A stretch of DNA of 64,000 bases. Source: Plasmodium brasilianum (Eukaryota; Apicomplexa; Aconoidasida; Haemosporida; Plasmodiidae). Location of the stretch: positions 927,501 through 991,500 of the forward strand of contig NC_090125.1 of assembly GCF_023973825.1 (NCBI RefSeq). The letters run 5' to 3'. Shown one piece after another: positions 22,756-33,186 of the stretch (positions are counted from its first letter, which is position 1; each line of letters opens with the position of its first letter). The notes under the pieces are model-generated. The model saw nothing but the letters and a program-made list of their open reading frames with translations. It made no database searches and had not been told where the DNA came from. The translations under genes and the position numbers were made by a program.

Positions 22756-25749
22756 GCGCAACTGAAAAAATGTTCATAAAGAGTGGATGATTTTTGACCT
22801 GATCGTACGTTCCCACTGAGCTTATTTCCCCATCATCAACGATAATTACCTTATCCATTTGATGCAGAATTTTTGCTGAGTGCGTAATATAGATTATAGT
22901 TTTATTTGGTAGTAACATGTTAATAAGACTGAATAGCTTGTCTATATTTGCTTCATCTAAAAAGGAAGTAATTTCATCAAAAATGTATATTGGTGTATCT
23001 TTCATAAGGGAGCGAATTATTGATAATCTCTGTTTTTGTCCTGATGAGATGGAATCATTTTGAATAATTGTATGAATATGTTCAGGCATTGAGCGAATGA
23101 AATTATTTAAATTTAGTTCTTCACATAATACATTTACTGTTGCATTTATTATGTCTAATTTGTGTCCATAATGATTCAACAATTCGTAGTTATTTCTGTA
23201 CAATTCTGTAGATACTTTATCAGTTAAAATAGTTTTATTCATACAACTATTGCTGTTTGTTGTATCTGTGGTATCATCATCTTCAACTCCATCTTTTACA
23301 TTTTCACGTATTATTAATTCTTTTTCTCCTCGAATGAAAGAAATATATTCTTCCTCGGAAGAATTTAAAGAGGGACTAATATTATCTTTACCCTCTATAA
23401 TATTATTCGAAAATCTTTTAGAATTATTATGATATATCTTGTATGAAATGTGTTCATTTTTGTGTGTTAAATTGGATGAAGCGTTATCACTTGTTTGGTT
23501 CCCTAGCATGATGGCCTGAAAACAAATTTTTTTGCGTATCAAATTTTCAAAGTCCATACTGTCAAAAATTATTTTTGGTGTCCTACTACTGTCCTTTCTT
23601 TCCCAGTTGTTACCAATTCCACTACTACTACTACCCCGCCCACAACTGTAACTGATTTTTTTTTTTTTTTTCCACTTTTTTCTTCCTCCCTTTGAACAGG
23701 TATCAGCGCGTAAGTTAAATTCTCATAAAGGGACCTATTCAAAACACAGCACTCCTGCTCATTGATAGACACAATATTTTTTTTAAAAAATGTTTTGTCT
23801 ATATCTTTTATATTATAATTATCAACATATATATTACCTTCGTATTCATATTCCTTTGTTAATAATTTCCATAATGTGGATTTACCTGACCCACTTTTTC
23901 CTACAATGGCTACTTTTTCATTTTTATTTATTTCAAAATTTATATTTGTCAACACTTTCTTTTTCCTATTTTCATCATAACTGTTATATGAAAAGTGTAC
24001 ATTTTCAAATCTTATCGACCCCCTAACCTCTCGAGGAAACCTGTTATTTTCATCCGCTGGTAGGGACTTCCGGGGGGTGCAAACGTTCCCCTCTACTCTG
24101 CCACTATTAGTACTGCTCTCATTAGTAGTAGTACTACTACTACTACTACTACTATTATCTGTATTGCATACATTATTAATGCAGCCATTGCTACTGCCAT
24201 CATTTATATTGCCTATCTTCTTGTGCGGCTCTAAAACAAGGCTATAGTTCCTCTGGATGATGTCGGCCATTGGTGGACAGTTCTCCTCATGAGGATCGTT
24301 ACTACTGTTGTACTTGCTCAATGCCTCACTGCTTCCACATGTGTGAGTACCTACTGGGGGCACGTCGATAATTTCATAAATTTTGCGTAAACTTAAGTGA
24401 AGAATGCTTAGGTCCTTCTTCAGCTTAATCATACCTATTAGGCCCAAACCTAACATACTACTATAAGCAATAAAAGAGACAAGCTGACCATGGGTAATAT
24501 TATTCTTACTGAGTTCGATTTTACCAAAACATAAAATTGAACAAATAACAAGATTAGTACCTATATTTAAAAAAGAATAAAACAAGGATTCACAATGGAC
24601 ATATTTATCATTCAATTTTTTTGTGAATTTTAACTCATCGGAAAAATATTTATTTTCATAATTTTCATTTGCAAATAAAGAAATAATATTTTTTTTTTTT
24701 AAAATGTCGGAAAAACGAGCCATTTGTTTTTCTTCAAAATGAGCTACATCCATCTTAATATTTCTTAACCTTCTCAAAATAAATAATGCAAAGAAACCAT
24801 ATGCTGGTACAATGATAATACATAATTTTGTCAAATAAGAGGAGATAAAAACCATCGATATAATACCTCCTATTATTGAATTTATATAACGTAAGATTTG
24901 AGTTATACATGTAATCAATTCCTTCGATGATAATTTTATTTCATTAAATGTGCAGTTCACTAAATAGTCAGCTGATTTAGTTTTATTAAACTTCTCATCA
25001 TTCTGTGTAATTATCTTATAATGTACTTGTCTCTTTAATCGGTATTCCACTCTTGTAATACATTTATTTGTAAAGTATATTCTAAAATAAGATGCTAACC
25101 CTCCACATACAAAATAGGGCAAAAAATTAAATATAGTACTTACTGTCTTATTATTATCTGATTTGAATAAAAATTTTTTTAAAAAATTCGTTTTTTGCAA
25201 TAATGTTATTAACAAATTAGACTTGGTATATTCCCCATCCTCTGCTTCAACACATTGACCCATTATTTTTGGATAACTTAAATTTGTATATGCATTAATA
25301 GCTAAAAATAGTAAAGCTATGGACAGCAGTGTTTTCTCATACGCGGTCATGTCTTTTACTGCCCTCAGTATGTAGTTCATCCGTTCTGTTCCCCCTCCTA
25401 CTACTCCTTTTACCATTTCTTCTCTTCTTACTACTCCTTTTACCATTTCTTCTCTTCCTACTACTCCTTTTACCATTTCTTCTCTTCCTACTACTCCTTT
25501 TACCATTTCTTCTCTTCCTACTACTCCTTTTACCATTTCTTCTCTTCTTACTACTCCTTTTCCCATTTCTTCTCTTCCTACTACTCCTTTTCCCATTTCT
25601 AAGCCATCTACACTTCGGATGCTCCGTTTAGGATTGTCAATACTCGCATCCCCTGTATCATTATGACCAAACATGTTACGAATACTTTCTAAATAACGAC
25701 CTGTACCTCTTCTTTCACCTTCCCCTAATTTTCGAAGAGCATTTCCCAT
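22751..25749 (-). CDS. MDR5: ABC transporter B family half-transporter (MDR5-like), reading frame broken at a homopolymer
   Basis: One membrane domain plus one nucleotide-binding domain, about 1000 residues. The start MGNALRKLGEG (25749) is followed by about seven copies of the decapeptide GREEMVKGVV. Six predicted membrane spans follow, beginning near TLLSIALLFLAINAY. In the ATPase: Walker A GKSGSGKST, Q-loop region SINEQE, signature SSGQKQR, Walker B IYIFDE and H-loop ITHS. All key residues are present, but they lie in two frames: Walker A and Q-loop upstream, signature to H-loop downstream. The frames meet at a run of 16 A (23671-23656). Between Q-loop and signature sits a long polar insertion, usual for Plasmodium. 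ABCB proteins export lipids, peptides or drugs. The MDR5 assignment is from remembered gene order and half-transporter layout and is unverified; MDR6 or MDR7 are alternatives. Confidence 0.85.
25412..25601. repeat. 30-bp coding tandem repeat in the ABC transporter N-terminus
   Basis: About six to seven copies of a 30-bp unit (plus strand CTACTCCTTTTACCATTTCT... ) encoding GREEMVKGVV on the minus strand. Copies differ by single substitutions (V/G, K/R). The unit is a multiple of three, so copy number can change without breaking the frame. Confidence 0.93.
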
Positions 25750-26304
25750 TTTGCATGCAATATCTGATTCTTCACGTCGTCTCTATGGCGTTCCTATCAA
25801 ATCCTTTTGATGCCTCTAACGTTCCTATAGCACCTCAATAACATCCTTATGACGTCTCTATAACGTCCCTATAATGTGCTTATAACACTTGTGTTTGTAA
25901 GTTTGAATATATTTCTTGCGTACGTACATGCCGCTTTACATGTGTACGCAAATTTTCCCGTAACATAGCAATAACATAGTTCTTTTTATGAAGCTAATTA
26001 AATAATCAATGGAAAACCCATGCTAAGCCGAAATTATAGAAAAAAAAAAAAAAAAAGTAGCAGTACAATGCAACACAATAAAATTAGCACAAAATGAACA
26101 AAATGAACAAAATGAACAAAATAAACTATACTACAATACAATGTAGTACAAAAAAAAAAAAAAAAAAAATACAAAAAACGAGAACATGATAAAATATAGT
26201 AAGATATAATAATATGTAATAATTGATAATAAAATGAGTTACCACCACAAAAACATACACCTCATTTAAAATGCTCTAATAATTAATATGCATTGTTTTT
26301 ACAT

Positions 26305-26348
<44 letters not shown>

Positions 26349-28095
26349 ATTCTGAGGAAATACAGCTTTGTCGGAAGAACATGGTCTGCAAGATGATTAA
26401 TTTAATAATATATGTGATGTATAAAAATAAAGAGGAAAATTAAAATGAAAATGAAAATTAAATTCAAAAATTAAATTAAAAAATTAGAAACGAACAATTC
26501 CACTGTACCTTTTTTGCATGTTCTGTCAAAACTGACAAATTTTTGTCCCCCATTTATTTTCCATTTCGTTTTATTTTTCGCCATTTTTTGGTCACATATT
26601 TTGCTAAATTAATTTACCTGTATTTTAAGAATTTATTACTCCCCTATATTTCACGAATTTATTCATCTTACATTTTTCCTTTTTTTTTTTTTTTTTATAT
26701 TTTCCTGAAATCTTTGCTATGCTGTAATTTTGAACAGAGTGTAGTTTGTAATAATCTCACTTGTGATGTATCGCATATAAACAAAGTTATATACGTATAC
26801 CCATACGTATGCCCGTATGTTTGCCCATATGCATGCACGCATGTTTGCCCATATGTATGCACGTATGTTTGCCCATGTGTATGCACGTATGTATGAAGGG
26901 GTACAACTATAACGCACAGCGTATGCCTTGCTTGTTAACTGTCAAAGAAAGCATAATTTACGTGTAGTCATTTGCTTATTTTTCATGATATGCAAAAAAA
27001 GAAATCTGCATAAATTTTCAACTCATAAAATTTGTAAAATTGTTGAGGGGACGCAATATGTCTTCTTTTTTATAGAAGAGGAAAAAAAAAAAAAAAGAAA
27101 CAAAAAAGCAAAGAAGCAAAGAAGCAAAAAAGCAAAGAAGCAAAGAAGCAAAGAAGCAAAAAAGCAAATAAGCAAATAAGCAAAGAAGCAAAGAAGCAAA
27201 AAAGCAAAGAAGCAAAGAAGCAAAGAAGCAAAAAAGCAAATAAGCAAAAAAGCAAAGAAGCAAAGAAGCAAAGAAGCAAAGAAGCAAAGAAGCAAAGAAG
27301 CAAAAAAGCAAATAAGCAAAAAAGCAAAGAAGCAAAGAAGCAAAGAAGCAAAGAAGCAAAGAAGCAAAGAAGCAAAAAAGCAAATAAGCAAAGAAGCAAA
27401 GAAGCAAAAAAGCAAAGAAGCAAAGAAGCAAAGAAGCAAAAAAGCAAAGAAGCAGAGAAACAAAGAGACAAACATACGAACAAAGAAACTCACGACGAAG
27501 CAAAAGGGAAACTCTGTGCTTATTGAGAAATTTCTCTTGCGTTTAGTTAATCACGCATGTGTAAGATAAATGAACTCGTTAGCTTATCGACTCTTTGACA
27601 TATAATACATATTTGCGAAAGGCTGAAATAAATAAAGTGGAATGTGGTATAGAAGAAGTGTGCGAGGATATTTATATAAGTTCTTACGTAAACACAGCAA
27701 AGTGCACATGATTATGCATTAGTATGTATGTGTTTATATGAGTATTTTGCTTATGCTTGCATATGCTTACGTGCATATATAAGGACGTATTAAAAACGCA
27801 TACTTCATTAAATATGCTCCAACGAAGTCTATCATCATAGAAAGGATTAGCACAAATAGTCCCGTATATATGTGCATAAAAAAAAAAAAAAGCTTTTTAC
27901 AAAAAGGAAGTTACAAAAAAAAAAAGAGTAGCATAAATATATGAATATCAAATAAAAGAAAAACAAAAGCATACTCTATATACTTAGCATTTTAGAATAG
28001 TAAATTTTTAATTTTGCGCTTTATAATATAAACCCCCTGCGTGTGTGTGTGTGTGTGTGTGTGTAGAAATAATTAAAATAAGCAATTATACTAAG
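25750..28095. other. Divergent intergenic region between ABC transporter and MOZART1
   Basis: About 2.3 kb holding two divergent promoters. Contents: poly-A runs near 26040-26056, 26150-26169 and 26310-26345; a GTATGYYTGCCCATATG-type degenerate repeat at about 26796-26898; the 8-bp satellite listed separately; and a (GT)n run at 28041-28064 immediately before MOZART1. No gene seen. Confidence 0.65.
27100..27458. repeat. 8-bp tandem repeat array (AAGCAAAG family)
   Basis: About 45 units of an 8-bp motif, AAGCAAAG with AAGCAAAA and AAGCAAAT variants. Because 8 is not a multiple of three and no unit contains a stop in some frames, several overlapping frames stay open across it (Leu/Cys/Phe-rich on the minus strand). 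Those frames are artefacts of the repeat. Confidence 0.95.
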
Positions 28096-28326
28096 ATGAG
28101 TGATAAGGAAGCTAAGAAAGAAGCTATTGAAATTATTTATGAAATTTCAAATATTCTAAATGTAAACCTAGATAAAGAAACCATTGTTATATTAATACAA
28201 TTATGTGAATATGGAGTTAGTCCCAAGATCCTTTCACATATTATTATTCAGTTAAAAAAGGAACGGGAGAAATTTTTGCAAAACTTAGATGGCAATATAA
28301 ATAATTTCAAGCAAGGAAACGCTTAG
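28096..28326 (+). CDS. MZT1: MOZART1, mitotic-spindle organizing protein 1
   Basis: A 76-residue single-exon protein beginning MSDKEAKKEA. The core EIIYEISNILNVNLDKET, ILIQLCEYGVSPKILSHII and QLKKERE corresponds to the MOZART1 signature (helix, (L/V)D.ET, L..LCE.GV.P..L). Length agrees with MOZART1 (about 70-80 residues). MOZART1 binds the N-terminal helices of GCP proteins, mainly GCP3, and helps recruit the gamma-tubulin ring complex to microtubule-organising centres; in Plasmodium that would be the nuclear centriolar plaque. I chose the ATG at 28096. The frame extends upstream only through a (GT)n repeat encoding Cys-Val, which has no family counterpart. Confidence 0.92.
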   Translation: MSDKEAKKEAIEIIYEISNILNVNLDKETIVILIQLCEYGVSPKILSHIIIQLKKEREKFLQNLDGNINNFKQGNA

Positions 28327-29138
28327 GTCGTCCCATGCACCAACATCATGAACGTGCATAAACCAAAAGAGAAAGAGGCGTATATATATGCACACGTGAA
28401 CATAATGGTGAACGAACTGGTTAACATATCGGTAAACATACTAGTAAACATACGCATGTATTTACGCTAAAGGACCTAATATGTCATGTATACAGGGAAA
28501 AAAGCAGAATGATTAATATTTCCCTCAAAAGGAAGATAAATGAATTTCATTTTTTTTTAAGAATTTCCAGGTGCATATATTCATTTGGTACCTGTAATAT
28601 AATATTTTCTAAAACTTGTCTTCAGCAATGTTATTTCCATTCATAACATTATTCGTTTGTGTTTCTTCGTTTTTTCGTTTTTTTGTTACCATTCTCATTG
28701 TTTTTTGTTCATTTGTTCATTCCTTATATACTTCGGGCATTTATTTTTATTTTATTTTGCTTTATTTTGTTTTATATTATTTCATTTCTTACTTTTGTGT
28801 GTGCCTTTTTCTTCGAACAACTGCTGGGAAGCTTTAGCTGTTTTTCCTTATAAACGAAAGAGAGGAATAAAAATATAAATTACAAAAGTAGAAAGGGATG
28901 GCATCAGAATAAAATTTTTTAGCTAGCAAAAATTTGCAGAGGAAGGGATAACCAATCCATTGGAAATTAATGGAAATTAATGGAAAACCAAAGGAAAAAC
29001 AGAAGGAAAAAAAGAAGGAAAAAAAGAAGGAAAAAAGGAAGGAAAAAAGGAAGGAAAAAAGGAAGGAAAAAAGGAAGGAAAAAAGGAAGGAAAAAAAGAA
29101 GGAAAAAAAGAAGGAAAAAAAGAAGGAAAAAAAGAAGG

Positions 29139-29201
<63 letters not shown>

Positions 29202-30451
29202 AAAAAAAAAAAAAGGAAAAAAAAAAATTGTAAAGAGTACAACCCAAAACATAAAGTGCATAATCAAATCGTTCGCATGTTTTACCTTTTTCGTGTAATT
29301 TTTTAAAACTTCAAAAAAAACGAGAAATTTTTATTTTAAAAAAAAATAAATAAATACTGCAAACATGTACCCAGTACAGAACGCACATTAACGGATACAC
29401 GCGTATACAAGTGTAAACATACACACATAAACATACGCGGGTAAAACATACACATACAAACACATACTTGTGTAAACTTATTCATGCGCGTATGCATACG
29501 TGCAAAATAAGTACACCATTTCTTTCACCTAAATGGGTAAGTTAAGATTCAAATTAAAAAAAAAAAAAAAAAGGAAAAATAATGATATATCCTTCGTATC
29601 GTGTAAGGAAAATTTTTCAACATATTAGTGCAAAGCCTAAAATTGTTCTTGAAATTACGAATAACCGAACTTAAGTACCAGGAAGAAAAATACGCACAAC
29701 TATAGTTTATTTGTATGAAGGTTTAAATGTTCAAATGGGTATAATTGCGTAGGACAAAAAATAAAAATAATTAAAAAATGTAAGAAGTGAACTGTTTAAT
29801 GCATAATGTGTAATGCTTAATGCGTAATGCCTAACGCGTAATGTAAAATTTAAAATTGTCTTAACGGGTTACGACCTTTTTTGAGAAAGTTCTAATTGAA
29901 TTTTTTTTTTTTTTTTTTCTGTTGTAACGCAAAGAATTTCGCACGAACATTTTTCATTTACCCACCTACCACACATGCATAGCAAAATATGTATGTATGA
30001 ACTATAACATGCATACTGTATACGTATGTACGTATATACATATACACGTATACTTACATAAACATATATACCTGCATGTCTGTGTTTTTTTAAAGTCCGT
30101 AAAATATTTGCACTGCTGATCTACTGCTTCGGTCGCAATTTTTTTTTTTTTTTTTAATTTCCTTTCAACTCTATTTGAAGGCAGCCTTATAATTGTTTTT
30201 CTTGCACAAATTATGCTTAAATTTTTTGCAAGTGCCCTTGGAAAAACCGTACAGTTTTGCTAATTACATGTATACTCAAATACGCTAGTATATTTACATG
30301 TGTACATAATATATGCACACACACGACAGACCAAATCGTTATCGCTAATCCAAACGATAACGCCAAACCCAACAGCTATTGTAACTCCTACTCTAACGCT
30401 ACGCCTAAGCTTGCCCAGAGTTCAAGGTTCCCCTAAGATGAGACGAAAAAA
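28327..30451. other. Intergenic region, tandem genes
   Basis: About 2.1 kb between MOZART1 and the coiled-coil gene. It contains the purine tract listed separately, scattered ACATACACAC-type repeats (about 29400-29500), poly-T at 29900-29918 and 30139-30155, and (TAATGC)-like repeats at about 29795-29842. No gene seen. An upstream ATG at 30438 is noted under the next gene. Confidence 0.6.
28990..29227. repeat. Homopurine tract: 12-bp GGAAAAAAAGAA repeats merging into poly-A
   Basis: About 13 copies of a 12-bp G/A unit followed by about 50 nearly uninterrupted A residues and two further GG interruptions. The plus strand is essentially pure purine for some 230 nt. All Lys/Arg-rich (+) and Phe/Leu-rich (-) frames here derive from the repeat. 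Confidence 0.95.
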
Positions 30452-33153
30452 ATGGAAAATTATGAATCACCCTCAGAAATTTTAAAAAAAAAAGAAAAGG
30501 AAAAAGCTCAAGAAAGTAAAGAAGGAAATGAAAAAAAAGAGAAGCTAAAATTTATTGATATCTTTAACGAAAATGATGATATAGATAAGAATGAAGTAGA
30601 GATTATTAATTTCTTAAAAAAAAAAAAAGTAATACATAAAAGAAAAGGAAAGAATAATGATCCAAACCCATATATTGAAGATACTTATAATATAGACATG
30701 ACCGATATAGTGAGTTCGAATTTTGCTACGTCGAATTCGTATATTGAAAAGAATGACGTCCATTCGAAAGAGAACAAATATAATCGAAACAGAACAATAT
30801 ATAATGATTCTGTGTATGATAATTATAATGCTACATACTTAATCAATGAGATATATAGATTAAAGGCAGAAGTAGAAGAGTCTTTACAAAAAGAATATAA
30901 AACAAATGAGCAGAAAAAAGTGGTTGAAGAGAAGAATAACCTTCTTAGTATAAGTATTGATGATATGAAAAAAGAAATTGAAAAATTAAAGAATATTTAT
31001 GATGAGGAAATTGTTAAAGTAAAAGAGTCTTATGATAGGCGTATTGACATTCTCACGAACGAAATACATGAAAAAGAACATTTTTACAAAAAAAAAATAG
31101 AAGCATTTGAAAAGGAGTCCTCCACGCAACTGTACGAGTGCGAAGCCAAATACCTCAGTGAAAAGAAAAAAAATGAAGAGAAGGATGCATTGATGGAAAG
31201 AGTCCAAGCGGAAAAGGAAAATATGGCGGCAGATATGGAAAAAATGGCAGCGGATATGAATAAAACGAAAGAGGAGATGGGAAAAATAGAGGAAGAATTA
31301 GGCAGAATGACTAAGGACAGGGAACAAATTACCAAGAAGATGGAAAACATAACTAAACAGTTTAATACCCAGCTGGAGGATATGCAAAACAAAGTAGACG
31401 AAGCAAACTCTATGGAGAAAAATTTTTCAAATATGCTAAGTGGTGAACGGGAAAAAAGTGAGCAGCAAAAATTGACCATAGAGAAATACGAAAAAGAAAT
31501 ACAAAATTTTAAAAGTATCATTGATGAAAAAAACGAAAGCATTAAAAATATGGTTAAGGATATATTATTGATAAAAAATGTGTACGAAGAATTAGTGAAG
31601 GAAAAACAACTGAATGAAGTGAGTAAAAAGAAACTAGTAAAAAGAATTGAGGAATATGAAAAAGATTTGTTATATCTGAAAAATAATATAGAAGGGTATA
31701 GAGTAAATAACGACAAGTTGAGAAAACATAATGAATTGTTAAATGAATATATTAGGAAAAAGGAAAAAGAAATTACTACTCTTTTTAATGAAAACAAATA
31801 TTTGAAAAAAGAAAATTTTGTATTTAATAAAAATTTTCTTAGTATAAAAAGAGGAAAAAGCAACCAACTGGGAAAATATTCTTCCGATTCTACAAATATT
31901 GATCAAAAGGGGAAGATTTCTACTTGTACTACTAGTGAAGAGGAGGATATCATAGGAATAGAAGAAATACATACAAAGAGAAGGGTAAATGCTTCACTTG
32001 GTAAGGATGTAGCACAAATAGATGATGTACTATCTCATGATGCATTAACGATGAAATGCACCAATTGGTGCACGAATGATCCCGAAAAGGAAGAAAACGG
32101 AAGGAAAAAATCAATCGAAAATGAGAAATATACAAAGGGGGCGAAAAAAAAAAAAAAAAAAAATGGAGCAGGAAAGAAGGAAGATGTATTAGGTAAAAAT
32201 AAAGAAGCATTAATAAAAAAGAATAATATACAGTCAAAAAAAAAAAAAGAGAACAACAATGCTATCGTTTTAGGAGAGACAGGTATTTTATGTCCTAAAA
32301 AATACACCTTCAATATATGTGAGCCTAAGCCAAATGGGGTGGAAGAATCGGCAAGGTGTGCGAAGAGGGCCCTGCGAAACGATAAAAAGGAAGGTACCAG
32401 TGATAGAGCAGAAGGGGGAAGTCAGGGTAGTGTTCGGTGTAGTTCACATATGGGGAAGTACTGTTGCAATGGAAGAAGTAGACGTGATGCAAGCAGTAAT
32501 CTTAATAAAAGCAGTAGCTGTTGTAAAAGCAGCAGTCTTGATGCAGACCCAAATAAGGCATATTGTGGGTGTACCAACTATAAGGATCCCAAACAGGAGA
32601 ATAGTGCAGTGAACGACAAAGAAGTAAACCTTAAGGAGTTCAGAAATAGCTTATCCAATTTTGTTATGTTAAATAGTTCAATATGTAGAGAGGATGGAAA
32701 AGTCGACAAGTGGCATGCCCTCTCGAATACGCTAAGAAAAAAAACATCAAGAGAGAGGCAAGTAGGGGAAGCAGACGAAGCAGACGAAGCAGACGAAGCA
32801 GACGAAGCAGACGAAGCAGACGAAGCAGACGAAGCAGACGAAGCAGACGAGGCGGACGAGGCAGACGAGGCAGATGAAACAGACGAAGCAGACGAGGCGG
32901 ACGAGGCAGACGAGGCAGATGAAACAGACGAGGCAGGTGAAGCAGATGAAACAGATGAAGCAGACCAAGCGGATGAAGTGAACGAAGAAGAAAGAAAAAA
33001 AAAACCCAATGTTTTGTTATCTAAAATTAGAAGCACGAACACTAACCTATTTAACAAAGAATTATGCAGTAATAAATATTTGTACGATTTAAATTTATAT
33101 AATTTAAAAAAGTGTAATATGTTTAGTCTTAGCAATAATATATTGACTGAAGG

Positions 33154-33186
<33 letters not shown>

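Noticed and set aside
22483..22761. Minus-strand poly-Ser frame
   Set aside because: It is the (ACT/GCT)n microsatellite read in a second frame and overlaps the real transporter stop.
27018..27503. Three overlapping minus-strand frames of 137-161 codons rich in Leu/Cys/Phe
   Set aside because: They come from the 8-bp repeat, which lacks stops in several frames at once; composition is purely repeat-derived.
28834..29306. Poly-Lys/Arg (+) and poly-Phe (-) frames
   Set aside because: Direct translations of the homopurine tract, with no non-repeat sequence to support a gene.
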